This document shows positions 1-8,739 of a DNA stretch of 64,000 nt, in pieces; the first letter of the stretch is position 1, and each line of letters begins with the position of its first letter. The notes under the pieces were generated by a model that did not search any database, was not told the DNA's origin, and saw only the letters and a program-made list of their open reading frames with translations. This stretch comes from an uncultured Agrobacterium sp. (lineage in GTDB: Bacteria > Pseudomonadota > Alphaproteobacteria > Rhizobiales > Rhizobiaceae). The stretch is taken from positions 248,001 to 312,000 of the forward strand of contig CAJYTK010000013.1 of assembly GCA_913777615.1 (NCBI GenBank). The letters are read 5' to 3'. A program made the position numbers and the translations under genes.

Positions 1-1
1 G

Positions 2-1771
2 AAGGGCAGGGGTGTTCGCATTCTGCACGCCTCACCCGACTGCACGCACTTCAGCGTTGCCAAAGGCGGCAAGCCGGTCTCGAAGCGTCGGCGGTCTCTG
101 GCTTGGGTTGTCTGCCGTTGGGCCGGTACCGTTCGCCCCGAAATCATCACGCTCGAGAACGTGAAGGAAATTCAGTCGTGGGGCCCGCTGATCGCAAAGC
201 GCTGCGCAACGACAGGACGCGTGATGAAGCTTGACGGCACCGTAGCGGCGCGTGGCGAACGCGTCCCGGTTCAGCAGCAATGGCTTATTCCTGATCCACG
301 CCACAAGGGGCGGATATGGAAGGCCTGGCTGAAACACATGGCTGGCCTGCGCTATAACTTCGAAGGGCGAGAGCTGGTGTGCGCCGACTTCGGCATTCAC
401 ACCATCCGCACACGGTTTTTTGGAGTAGCGAAAGCCGACGGCTCACCGATCGCATGGCCGGAGCGGACCCATGCACCTCGCAAGTTGGCGAAGAAGCTTG
501 GCCTAAAGCCGTGGCGCGGTGTCCATGAAGTAATCGATTGGACGCTGCCGGTAAAATCCATCTTCGGGCGCAAGAAGGATCTTGCAGAAGCGACCTTGCG
601 GCGGACCGCCCGCGGCGTCATGCGTTACGTCGTCAACGCTGCAAAGCCGTTCATCGTGCCGATCACTCATTCCGGCAATAACGACCGGGTCCACTCGATC
701 GACGAACCGCTGCGCACCATCACGACCGCGCACCGCGGTGAGTTGAGCGTGATGGTGCCATCCGTTACCAAGTTCCGCACAGGATCGGTGGGTAGCGACA
801 TTCTCGATCCTCTGCCTACGTTCACCGCCAACAGCTATCACAAGCGGCCGGGCGGCGCGGTGCCCTTGGGTATCGTGTCAGCCACGATGATCCAGTCGGG
901 CTATGGCGAAAGGGAAGGGCAAAATCCCCGCGTTGTTGACATCAATGACCCTGTGCCGACGCAGGTGTCGGGAGGTGCCAAGCACGCTGTCATCGCGGCG
1001 AGCCTACAGCGCCAGTTCGGTCAAAGCACCGGTGCCGATGTAAAAGAGCCGCTGCCGGTATTCACGCCGGACGGGCAAGGTAAAACCGCGCTCGTCGCTG
1101 CCGCTATCCAAGCATACTACGGTGGAGAGCAAGGCCTCCGACGAGGCGGGGATGTTGAGGAGCCGCTTCAAACCTTTGTCACGGAACCTCGCCACGCCGT
1201 GGTTTCGGCCTTCCTCGCTCAGCATAACGACGGCCCGCGCGCCGGCGCCAATGTGCGGTCGGCGGAAGAGCCTGCATCGACGATCACGACCAGCGGTTCG
1301 CAACAGGGCGTCGTCGCTGCTTCCATGCTGGCGCTCCGCGGCACGAACAAGGATGGCCGTGACATCGAAGAGCCAAGCGCAACCATCACCGCGGGCGGGA
1401 ACCATGCCGGGTTAATCCTCGGATTCCTGCAGGCCTACTACTCTGGCAGCGGCGGGTATGAGCAAACGCTTGGCGACCCTATCGGCGCTTTGACGCAAAA
1501 GGCGCGGCATGGCCTCGTCGTGGTCAAAGTCAAAGGCACTGAATACGTGCTCACCGACATCGCAATGCGCATGCTCGAGCCAGAAGAAGGCGCGGCGTCT
1601 CACGGTTTCCCGCCGGGATCACTGCCAGACACAATCATGCTGGACGGAATCGAGAAGCGCCTCACCAAGACGCAGAAGTACGAGCTCGTCGGCAACAGCG
1701 TGCCGCCGAAGATGATCAGACTTTTAGCAGAGCACAATGCGCGCCACGCTTTTGCGGAGGCAGCGGAGTGA
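2..1771 (+). CDS. DNA (cytosine-5-)-methyltransferase, 5'-truncated by window edge
   Basis: The reading frame is open from base 2, so the ATG at 161 is internal and the true start is outside the window. The frame holds C5-methyltransferase landmarks: a catalytic-loop-like SPDCTHFS near bases 32-55, an ENV motif near 155, an HTIRTRFFG segment resembling the QxRxR region near 400, and GNSVPP close to the C-terminus (about 1692-1709). Between motif VIII and motif IX lies a long target-recognition region built of about eight repeats of the type (D/E)EPLxT(I/F)T. The enzyme would methylate cytosines in phage DNA, probably as protection against host restriction. It overlaps the next gene by four bases (GTGA), indicating one operon. 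Confidence 0.9.
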   Translation, partial: KGRGVRILHASPDCTHFSVAKGGKPVSKRRRSLAWVVCRWAGTVRPEIITLENVKEIQSWGPLIAKRCATTGRVMKLDGTVAARGERVPVQQQWLIPDPRHKGRIWKAWLKHMAGLRYNFEGRELVCADFGIHTIRTRFFGVAKADGSPIAWPERTHAPRKLAKKLGLKPWRGVHEVIDWTLPVKSIFGRKKDLAEATLRRTARGVMRYVVNAAKPFIVPITHSGNNDRVHSIDEPLRTITTAHRGELSVMVPSVTKFRTGSVGSDILDPLPTFTANSYHKRPGGAVPLGIVSATMIQSGYGEREGQNPRVVDINDPVPTQVSGGAKHAVIAASLQRQFGQSTGADVKEPLPVFTPDGQGKTALVAAAIQAYYGGEQGLRRGGDVEEPLQTFVTEPRHAVVSAFLAQHNDGPRAGANVRSAEEPASTITTSGSQQGVVAASMLALRGTNKDGRDIEEPSATITAGGNHAGLILGFLQAYYSGSGGYEQTLGDPIGALTQKARHGLVVVKVKGTEYVLTDIAMRMLEPEEGAASHGFPPGSLPDTIMLDGIEKRLTKTQKYELVGNSVPPKMIRLLAEHNARHAFAEAAE

Positions 1772-2121
1772 GCAGCAAGCCCGCAAACATTTTTCGGAAG
1801 GCGAAGAAGCGCACGACGATGGCGCGCCGAAACGCCAAGCGAGACGCCTCAGAGCCAGAGATCGTTAAAGCCCTCGAAGCCCTCGGCATGTCCGTTTTCC
1901 TGTTGCATGAGCCTACCGATGCACTCGTCGGCTTTCGTGGCATCACACATGTCGTCGAGTTTAAGTCCGGCCGCACTGGCTATGGCAAGGGGCTTAACGA
2001 AAATCAGCAGGCCTTCGCCAACGAATGGCGAGGCTCTGCCGTGGTCACTCTCCACAGCCGCGACGAGGCCATCGCCTGGGCGCAGCAGGTCAGTAGGGGG
2101 CAGCCATGTCCCACAGGTTAG
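1768..2121 (+). CDS. VRR-NUC / PD-(D/E)XK-like phage nuclease
   Basis: A 117-residue protein starting with GTG that overlaps the methyltransferase stop by four bases. The core reads E-(x)n-D-(x)n-VEFKSG followed by LNENQQAF, which fits a small VRR-NUC type restriction-endonuclease fold: an acidic pair, an ExK strand and a conserved Gln on the next helix. Such stand-alone nucleases are common in phage replication or recombination regions and may cut branched DNA. An alternative start is ATG at 1819, which would leave the fold intact; the coupled GTG is preferred because of the overlap. The function is inferred from the motif only. Confidence 0.7.
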   Translation: MSSKPANIFRKAKKRTTMARRNAKRDASEPEIVKALEALGMSVFLLHEPTDALVGFRGITHVVEFKSGRTGYGKGLNENQQAFANEWRGSAVVTLHSRDEAIAWAQQVSRGQPCPTG

Positions 2122-2321
2122 AGCAAGCGGTTGCCGAGCTGGTGAAGCATGAGATCGAGCAGTTTGCCGCGTGGTGCGCAAAGGAGTGGATCATCACGGC
2201 GGAAGTGTTCGACCGCGAGAACGTCGTCGACATGAAGCCTGAGGGCTATCGTGATGGCTACAATACAGCCTTGGAAGGTCTGCCGCTTGCGCTCGAGCAC
2301 TATCTGGAGAGCAAGCTATGA
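2106..2321 (+). CDS. Hypothetical small phage protein
   Basis: A 71-residue acidic, mostly helical protein that overlaps the upstream nuclease by 16 bases and the next gene by four (ATGA). A GGGGG stretch shortly before ATG 2106 could act as ribosome binding site. It contains a central EGYRDGYNTALEGL segment but no motif I recognise. Its position in a tightly overlapped run supports it as a real gene. Confidence 0.65.
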   Translation: MSHRLEQAVAELVKHEIEQFAAWCAKEWIITAEVFDRENVVDMKPEGYRDGYNTALEGLPLALEHYLESKL

Positions 2322-3061
2322 CGCGCTCCCTTGACGAACAGGAAATCCGGAATGCTGTCGTCGCGCGCCTGCGCGAGCTTCTGCCTGGCTATCGTATCGT
2401 TCACGAGCTGAATGTTGCGGGGCAGGGGTCGAACCGGATCGACGTCGCCGCGATCGGTGCCGAGCATATCGTCGGCGTGGAAATCAAATCGCGCAAGGAC
2501 GTGCTCAAGCGATTGGATGAGCAGTGGGTGGCCTTCAACAAGGTGTGCCACTTCGTCGTCGTCGCGGCGCACGAGAAGCATTTTGCAGGGTTCCGGGAGA
2601 AGTATTGGACCGAAGACAGACCGTCGGTACCTCAGCTTAACCATCCACTCTTCTTCAGCAAGTGGAACCATGACAAACACATCTGGCGGTATCCCAAGCC
2701 GCCCGAGAGCGAGTGGTCAAAATACCGGCCAGACGGCACGAGCTGGTCATTCGACCGCTTGCGGCAGTTCGACCGAATTCCCCACGCGACAAAATTCCTT
2801 GAAATGCTTTGGGCAGCCGAGCTGCAGGCCGAGTGCCGCAGGCACCACGTCTCATGCACGTCACGCTCTACGCGCCCCGACATGATCCGCGCTCTAGCCT
2901 GGAACCTCACAGGCAAGGAAGTCACGCACGCTGTTTGCCGCCAGCTGCGCCAGCGATCGTTCGCTGAAGCCGACGCACCAATCTATCCCGATCATCCGGT
3001 ACCGGCGCCACAGCCGGTTCAGGAGCCGCTTTCTCTGCCATTTGAAGGGACGCCAGCATGA
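2318..3061 (+). CDS. PD-(D/E)XK nuclease-like phage protein
   Basis: A 247-residue protein. Residues about 8-85 form a likely PD-(D/E)XK core: an N-terminal helix with E, then NRIDVAAI (Asp) and VGVEIKSR (ExK), followed by a QW helix, resembling MmcB-type nuclease folds. The C-terminal half has a Cys/His-containing segment (AECRRHHVSC) and a Pro-rich tail without recognised function. It overlaps both neighbours by four bases (ATGA), so it is translationally coupled within the early/middle operon. It could act in recombination or DNA degradation; that role is inferred from fold motifs only. Confidence 0.65.
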   Translation: MTRSLDEQEIRNAVVARLRELLPGYRIVHELNVAGQGSNRIDVAAIGAEHIVGVEIKSRKDVLKRLDEQWVAFNKVCHFVVVAAHEKHFAGFREKYWTEDRPSVPQLNHPLFFSKWNHDKHIWRYPKPPESEWSKYRPDGTSWSFDRLRQFDRIPHATKFLEMLWAAELQAECRRHHVSCTSRSTRPDMIRALAWNLTGKEVTHAVCRQLRQRSFAEADAPIYPDHPVPAPQPVQEPLSLPFEGTPA

Positions 3062-3681
3062 GCCGCCGTACCATGCCCTATCACCGCCGCTACCACGGCG
3101 ACGCACTGCAAGGATATCGCAAGCTCACACTGGAGCAGCGTGGCGCGTACACGACGATCCTCGACCTCATCTATGACGAAGGCGGCCCAATCGATCGCAA
3201 CGAGCGCTGGCTCGCCGGTGAGCTGAATTGCTCTCTCCGCAAGGCCAAGGTTCTCCTCGATGAGTTGATCCAGTTGCGCAAAATCTACGTCACCGTTGGT
3301 GGAAAACTGAGCAACCACCGGGCTGAGAGTGAGATGGAAAATTCGCTGAAAATCTCGCGAAAACGCGCTGAAAACGGATCGAAACGCAAAGATAATTCGA
3401 GTGATAAGCCGAAATCATCCAACAAATTCAATGATCCGGTCAAGCAATTGCTTAACAATTGCGCTGTAATACCAGTACCAGAGCCATATAAGAATAATAA
3501 TAGCTCTTCGGAGTATGAGGATAGGCGGGCAAGGAGGGAACAGGTTCTTGCCGTTGCCGATGATCCTCCGCCGATCGCAGCATCGCATCGACTGATCAGC
3601 AGCCTGGACGGTAGAACCGGATCGGGTGCAGCCGCAGCTCAAGCCGCTCGTCGAGCGAGGTCGGGAGGGCGTTCGTGGTGA
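3058..3681 (+). CDS. DUF1376 (YdaU-like) phage replication-region protein
   Basis: A 207-residue protein. The N-terminal 80 residues match the DUF1376 pattern: MPYHRRYHGDALQGYRKLTLEQRGAY, then a winged-helix-like LIYDEGGPIDRNERWLAGEL segment. These proteins accompany phage replication genes and probably bind DNA as initiator-like factors; the biochemical role is not settled. The C-terminal half is low-complexity, Lys/Ser/Asn-rich and likely disordered, and the DNA there is locally AT-richer (about 3340-3510). The stop overlaps the start of the terminase small subunit. Confidence 0.75.
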   Translation: MSRRTMPYHRRYHGDALQGYRKLTLEQRGAYTTILDLIYDEGGPIDRNERWLAGELNCSLRKAKVLLDELIQLRKIYVTVGGKLSNHRAESEMENSLKISRKRAENGSKRKDNSSDKPKSSNKFNDPVKQLLNNCAVIPVPEPYKNNNSSSEYEDRRARREQVLAVADDPPPIAASHRLISSLDGRTGSGAAAAQAARRARSGGRSW

Positions 3682-4496
3682 GCAAGAAGCCATCGAAGGC
3701 TGATGAGGTTTTGTCACCCCTAAAGCGGAAATCCGGCAATCGCGGGTCGTCGTCGAAGGCTGGTGGCAAGGTTGCAAAGCCGAAGGTGCGGAAAGCTGCG
3801 GTTGAGAAGGATGCCGAGCCCAAGCCGGTGAAGTACGACAAGCGATTCATCGGTCTGGCCCGGACGATGTTCCTCGCCAAGGTCTCCGACGAGGAAATCG
3901 CCGGCATCATCGGCATCGACGTCGAGGAGCTGGAGTGGTGGAAGGAAGAGCACCCCGAGTTCGGCAACGCGTTCCGGCCAGACCCGCGCAATTACGGCGG
4001 CAGGCCTACGGTCTGGGAAGATCGGAACATCACGATCGCTCAGTCTCTCGCCAGCCTCGGCGCCACGGACCTCGAGATCGCGCAGGCCTTCGAGGTCAGC
4101 ATCCGCACGATCCACCGTTGGAAGCTGGAGTACCCGGAATTTCGCGAGGCACTCGAGCTGGGCAAAGACGCAGCCGACAAGCGCGTCGAGACCAGCCTCT
4201 TCCAGCGTGCCACCGGCTATTCGTTCGATAGCGAGAAGATCGTCGTCATCGAGGGCGAGGCGCAGCGCGTCGAGATCATCGAGCATGTCCCGCCAGACAC
4301 CAAGGCCGCGATGTGGTGGCTGCAGAACCGTAAGCCTGACGCGTGGCGCGCCGTCCAGCACATCAAGCACGATGTCGAGAAAGATAGCCCGCTTGGATCG
4401 TTCCTGAAGAAGGTCGGCGGCGGAACGTTCATGCCCGTCGAGGAGGATGCCACCACGCCAAATGCGTTCTCGCCCGTCGAAGAAGATGAGGCGTAA
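3675..4496 (+). CDS. terS: Terminase small subunit
   Basis: A 273-residue protein beginning at GTG 3675 (a second GTG at 3678 is equally possible). A basic, disordered N-terminus is followed by two helix-turn-helix-like repeats: one around KVSDEEIAGIIGIDVEELEWW and a second around LGATDLEIAQAFEVSIRTIHRW. Its end carries the SLFQRATGYSF...PDTKAAMWWLQNRKPDAW signature typical of terminase small subunits. It recognises the packaging site and recruits the large subunit. The stop overlaps the large-subunit start (TAATG). Confidence 0.85.
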   Translation: MVSKKPSKADEVLSPLKRKSGNRGSSSKAGGKVAKPKVRKAAVEKDAEPKPVKYDKRFIGLARTMFLAKVSDEEIAGIIGIDVEELEWWKEEHPEFGNAFRPDPRNYGGRPTVWEDRNITIAQSLASLGATDLEIAQAFEVSIRTIHRWKLEYPEFREALELGKDAADKRVETSLFQRATGYSFDSEKIVVIEGEAQRVEIIEHVPPDTKAAMWWLQNRKPDAWRAVQHIKHDVEKDSPLGSFLKKVGGGTFMPVEEDATTPNAFSPVEEDEA

Positions 4497-6043
4497 TGTA
4501 CGAGCATCTTGCCGGTCTTACTGAAGACCAGTTCCTCGAGAACCTGAAAGACCCAAACTGGCGCATCCGCAACCTCTATTACATCCTCGACAAGTTTCAC
4601 CAGACCGTCGTGTTCAAGCCCAATGAGGCTCAGGACAAGTTCTTGAAGCGCATATGGCACAGGAACATCGTGCCGAAGGCCCGCCAGCGCGGGTTCTCTA
4701 CCGTCATTCAGCTGCTGATCCTTGACGCGTGCCTGTTCAATGCGAACCAACGTGCCGCCATCATCGCTCAGGATCAGTTCACCGCTGGCAAGATCATGCG
4801 CAACAAGATCGAGTTTGCGTATGAGCGGCTGCCAGACTTCATCCGCCGCGACGTGAGCATCGTGACTGACAACGTCGCTGAGAAGATCTTCAGCAACGGT
4901 TCGTCGATACAGGTGTCCACGTCTGCGCGTGGTGACACGCTCAATTGGCTCCACGTGTCAGAGTTTGGCATCATCTGCTTCGAGTCGCCGCAGAAGGCCG
5001 AGAAGATCGTAACCGGCGCGCTCGCGGCAGCCGGGCAGGGCATCACCTTCATCGAAAGCACGGCGAAAGGCAGGGACGGCGCGTACTACAAGATGGTTAT
5101 GGAGGCGAAAGCCAATGCCGATTCCGGCAAGCGCCTCTCTCGCCTGCAATACCGCCTACACTTCGCGTCGTGGTGGGATGCTGACGAGTATGAGGTTGAC
5201 CCGACCGGCATCACCATCTCTGCGAAGGACGAGAAGTATTTCGACGAGCTCGAGCGCGAGATTGGCCGCGAAATATCGCTGCGCAAGCGCGCTTGGTATG
5301 TCGCGACCAGGCTGAACGACTATTCCGACGAAGACGAGATGATGTGGCAGGAATACCCATCAACCGTCGAAGAGGCGTTTAAGGTTTCCACCGCCGGCGT
5401 GATCCTCGCCAAGCAGCTCACCAGAGCGAGAAGCGAAGGGCGCATCACGCGCGTTCCTTGGCGGCCGAACTTGCCCGTCAACACCTTCTGGGACTTGGGT
5501 GTGGATGACGATATCGCCATCTGGTTCCACCAGTCCGTCGGCATGATGGACCACTGGATCAATTACTTCGAGTGCAGCAGCGAGCCCTACAGCTACGTCA
5601 TCGCCGAGATGCAGAAGCACGGCTATGTCTGGGGGCATCACTTCCTGCCGCACGACGGCGATCAGCGTCGGCCAGGTGCTATCATCATCGAAACGCCGCG
5701 GCAGATGCTCGAGGGCCTCGGCCTCAAGAACGTCCACATCGTTCCGCGAACCACTGACCTGATGGCGATCGGCATGCCCGCACTGAAGGATGACATGGTC
5801 AACTATGTCATCGACGAGCAGAACTGCGCAAAGGGCATCCTGCACCTCGATAACTACCGGAAGTCTTGGAACACCAACATGGGCGTGTGGTCCGAGACGC
5901 CGGCGAAGAACGGCCACCAGCACGCCGCCGATGCGCTGCGCCAGAAGGCGCAATACCGCGACGAGGTCGCGCGTCTGTGCGGCACAGTCACAGCTTCCTC
6001 CTCCTCATCGCGTCGTCGAGCGCGTGACCCCATGACCCTCTGA
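4496..6043 (+). CDS. terL: Terminase large subunit (packaging ATPase/nuclease)
   Basis: A 515-residue protein. The ATPase half shows a Walker A-like KARQRGFST at residues 61-69 and a Walker B-like LHVSEFG around residue 160, followed by an STAKGRDG coupling segment. The C-terminal RNase H-like nuclease begins at FWDLGVDDDIAIW (near nucleotide 5488) and continues through HDGD and a final DALR helix. It powers DNA translocation through the portal and cuts concatemers. ATG overlaps the terS stop. Length and motif order are normal for the family. Confidence 0.92.
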   Translation: MYEHLAGLTEDQFLENLKDPNWRIRNLYYILDKFHQTVVFKPNEAQDKFLKRIWHRNIVPKARQRGFSTVIQLLILDACLFNANQRAAIIAQDQFTAGKIMRNKIEFAYERLPDFIRRDVSIVTDNVAEKIFSNGSSIQVSTSARGDTLNWLHVSEFGIICFESPQKAEKIVTGALAAAGQGITFIESTAKGRDGAYYKMVMEAKANADSGKRLSRLQYRLHFASWWDADEYEVDPTGITISAKDEKYFDELEREIGREISLRKRAWYVATRLNDYSDEDEMMWQEYPSTVEEAFKVSTAGVILAKQLTRARSEGRITRVPWRPNLPVNTFWDLGVDDDIAIWFHQSVGMMDHWINYFECSSEPYSYVIAEMQKHGYVWGHHFLPHDGDQRRPGAIIIETPRQMLEGLGLKNVHIVPRTTDLMAIGMPALKDDMVNYVIDEQNCAKGILHLDNYRKSWNTNMGVWSETPAKNGHQHAADALRQKAQYRDEVARLCGTVTASSSSSRRRARDPMTL

Positions 6044-6054
6044 AAGGCATCGAA

Positions 6055-6477
6055 ATGGCAGCAGATTTGGACCTCAATAAGCGTCTCTGGACTTTCCGAA
6101 AAGACGGCCTTATGGCTATCGGTACTTGGATACGGATGGATGATCGATTCCGCCCGTGTATGGTTCTTATTCCAGCGGACAGGGAATATGACGACAGGCT
6201 GACGCCGTGCGTGGTCACTATGGACCGAGCATGGATCTGGTCAGAGGAAGTCGGCGACCCTGCCCAAGCCGCACATGCGGCATTCCAGTTCGCAAACACC
6301 CTTGGCCTCTCCACAGACCGTCGCACCGTGATCCGGCTGGCAATGTTCATTGCCGACCACTTGGGCGACCTCCTGTCTATCCCCCCTTACACGTCAGATG
6401 ATCAGCAGACCGTGGCCGAAGTCACCATGCGTGACCCCACCTCCGGGCGCACGATCGAAGCCGAAGTAAGGGAATAG
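6055..6477 (+). CDS. Hypothetical phage protein between terminase and portal
   Basis: A 140-residue protein starting with ATG 6055 after an AAGG-containing leader. It contains a central ATMDRAWIWSE-like stretch and a helical tail (AAHAAFQFANTLGL...). No catalytic motif is seen. Placement between terL and the portal on the same strand with short gaps indicates a head-packaging or structural accessory role, but the function is unknown. Confidence 0.7.
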   Translation: MAADLDLNKRLWTFRKDGLMAIGTWIRMDDRFRPCMVLIPADREYDDRLTPCVVTMDRAWIWSEEVGDPAQAAHAAFQFANTLGLSTDRRTVIRLAMFIADHLGDLLSIPPYTSDDQQTVAEVTMRDPTSGRTIEAEVRE

Positions 6478-6478
6478 A

Positions 6479-8728
6479 ATGTTTTCACTCGACGCTGACG
6501 ATGGATCGGTGCGGAAGAAGCGGTACGAATCGCCAATCCCGGCAGACACGCCAGCGTCGAAACGGCCACAGACGGGCAATGCGCTCGACAATAGCAAGAA
6601 TACCCAGCTGCATAAGCGGCTCCTCGGTTTCTACACCCGAGAGCTGGACCGCCAGGCCGAGAACCGCCGCGACATGGCGGTCGATGCGGATTTCTACGAC
6701 AACATCCAGTGGACTGAGCAGCAAGCGGCTGTCTTGCAAGAGCGCGGTCAGTCGCCACTCGTGTTCAACGTCACTGCCACCACGGTCGATTGGGTCATCG
6801 GTACCGAGAAGCGCGCTCGCACCGATTTCAAGGTGCTGCCCCGCCGTAAAGAGGATGGAAAGCCTGCGCAGCGAAAGTCCGAGCTGTTGAAGTATCTGAG
6901 CGACGTGAACCGCAGTGGCTTCCACGTCAGTCGCGGGTTCGAGGATGCTGCCAAGGTGGGCCTTGGCTGGATGGAAGACGGTTATCAGGGTGATGACGAG
7001 GGCGAACCTCTTTTCTCGCGCTACGAGTCTTGGCGCAACATGCTCTGGGACAGTGCAGCGACCGATTACGACCTGGACGATGCCCGCTATGTGATGCGCA
7101 TGAAGTGGCTGGACCTTGATGTCGCCCAGGCAATCTTCCCCAAGCGAAAGTCGTTGCTTACCCGCTCCGTCGATGACGCAGACAACTTCGCGATGATCGA
7201 CGCTTACGGCGACGAGGCGATGGACAGCCCGGAACTGGAAAATCAGGGAAGGGGCGAAGGCACGTACGTTTCCGACCGCGTGACGGGCTATCAGCGTAAC
7301 CGCGTCAGAGTGATCGAGTGCTGGTTCAAGATGCCAGTCACGACCGAGAAGATTTCGGGCGGAACATTCGCTGGCGATCTCTACGACGACATGTCGCCCG
7401 GCCATCTCGCCGCAATCGAGGAAGGAGATGGTGAAGTCGTCAGGAAGGCGACCATGCGCATGTATGTCGCGCTCTTCACCACTGCTGGCATGCTCTGGCT
7501 CTCACCATCGCCATACCGGCACAATCGGTACCCGTTCACACCGATCTGGAACAAGCGCCGCGATCGCGACGGCATGCCTTACGGTCTGGTGCGCAACATC
7601 CGCGATATTCAGAGCGACATCAACAAGCGTGCATCCAAAGCGCTGCACATCCTCTCGACGAACAAAGTCATCATGGACAAGGGTGCCGTGGATGACATCG
7701 AGGAACTCCGAAACGAGATCGCCCAACCAGACGCTATCATCGAGGTGAACGCGAACAAGCAGTTCAAGTTTGACGTCGATCGAGAACTGAGCCAGTGGCA
7801 CCTCGAGCTTATGTCCCGCAACATCCAGATGGTGCAGCAGGTCGGCGGCGTGACCGACGAGAACCTTGGGCGAAGCACAAACGCCGTATCTGGCATTGCC
7901 ATTCAAGCCCGTCAGGAGCAGGGCGCGCTCGCAACAGCCAAGTTGTTCGACAATCACCGATTTGCTCAGCAAGTGCGCGGCGAGAAGATCCTCGCCAACA
8001 TCGAGCAGTTCATGTCGGAAGAGAAGCAATTCCGCATCACGAACATGCGTGGCAATCCTGAATATGTGACCGTCAACGACGGCCTACCGGAAAACAACAT
8101 CGTCCGGACGAAGGCAGACTACATCATCGACGAGCAGGACTGGCGCGCCACGGTGCGTCAGGCGCAGGTCGCAGAGCTGCTCGACCTCCTCGGAAAGCTT
8201 GCGCCGGTTAATCCCCAAATCGCAATCGTGCTCCTCGACCTGGTCGTCGAGGCGATGGACATCCCGCAGCGCGAGGAGATCGTGAAGCGCATCCGGCAGG
8301 TCACGAACATGAAGGATCCTGATGCCGAAGATCAGCCACCGACACCGGAAGAGCAAGCACAGGCGCAAGCCGCCGCGCAGCAACAACAGCTCGCGCTCGA
8401 GACGGCCATGGCGCAGCTGCGCAAGATCCAGTCTGAGGCGTTACGCAACGAAGCGCATGCCTCAGACATCAAGGCGAAGATGGTTGCTGCCAATGTCGGC
8501 GCGCAAAAGTCAGCGCTCGACGCGGCAAGCGCGGTCATAGTGGCGCCGGGCATAGCCGACATCGGCGACGTCATCTTGCACGAATCCGGTTTCGTCTCTC
8601 GCTCTCAGGGCGAGAGGGACATGCAGCAGGCCGCGCTCGAGGCGCAGGCAGCGCAGCAGCAGCAAGCAGCTCAACAACCACCACAACAGCAACAGCAGGA
8701 CGCCATGGCTATCGGCCTTGGCGCATAA
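6479..8728 (+). CDS. P22-type portal protein
   Basis: A 749-residue protein. The N-terminal half has the portal signature of the P22 family: FYDNIQWTEQQ, FNVTATTVDWVIGTEKRARTDFKVLPR, then YESWRNMLWDSAATDYDLDDARYVMR. The C-terminal 120 residues form a Gln/Ala-rich coiled-coil barrel-like tail (AQAQAAAQQQQ..., then AAQQQQAAQQPP). Twelve copies would form the DNA channel at one capsid vertex and dock the terminase and connectors. It starts two bases after the preceding stop. Confidence 0.9.
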   Translation: MFSLDADDGSVRKKRYESPIPADTPASKRPQTGNALDNSKNTQLHKRLLGFYTRELDRQAENRRDMAVDADFYDNIQWTEQQAAVLQERGQSPLVFNVTATTVDWVIGTEKRARTDFKVLPRRKEDGKPAQRKSELLKYLSDVNRSGFHVSRGFEDAAKVGLGWMEDGYQGDDEGEPLFSRYESWRNMLWDSAATDYDLDDARYVMRMKWLDLDVAQAIFPKRKSLLTRSVDDADNFAMIDAYGDEAMDSPELENQGRGEGTYVSDRVTGYQRNRVRVIECWFKMPVTTEKISGGTFAGDLYDDMSPGHLAAIEEGDGEVVRKATMRMYVALFTTAGMLWLSPSPYRHNRYPFTPIWNKRRDRDGMPYGLVRNIRDIQSDINKRASKALHILSTNKVIMDKGAVDDIEELRNEIAQPDAIIEVNANKQFKFDVDRELSQWHLELMSRNIQMVQQVGGVTDENLGRSTNAVSGIAIQARQEQGALATAKLFDNHRFAQQVRGEKILANIEQFMSEEKQFRITNMRGNPEYVTVNDGLPENNIVRTKADYIIDEQDWRATVRQAQVAELLDLLGKLAPVNPQIAIVLLDLVVEAMDIPQREEIVKRIRQVTNMKDPDAEDQPPTPEEQAQAQAAAQQQQLALETAMAQLRKIQSEALRNEAHASDIKAKMVAANVGAQKSALDAASAVIVAPGIADIGDVILHESGFVSRSQGERDMQQAALEAQAAQQQQAAQQPPQQQQQDAMAIGLGA

Positions 8729-8739
8729 GGAGCTTTCCC

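Noticed and set aside
161-163. ATG 161 as start of the cytosine methyltransferase
   Set aside because: The frame is open upstream to base 2 and encodes the catalytic-loop and ENV motifs, so the gene begins outside the window.
6485-7405. 306-aa minus-strand frame opposite the portal gene
   Set aside because: Shadow of the portal gene, no ribosome site, no recognisable product.
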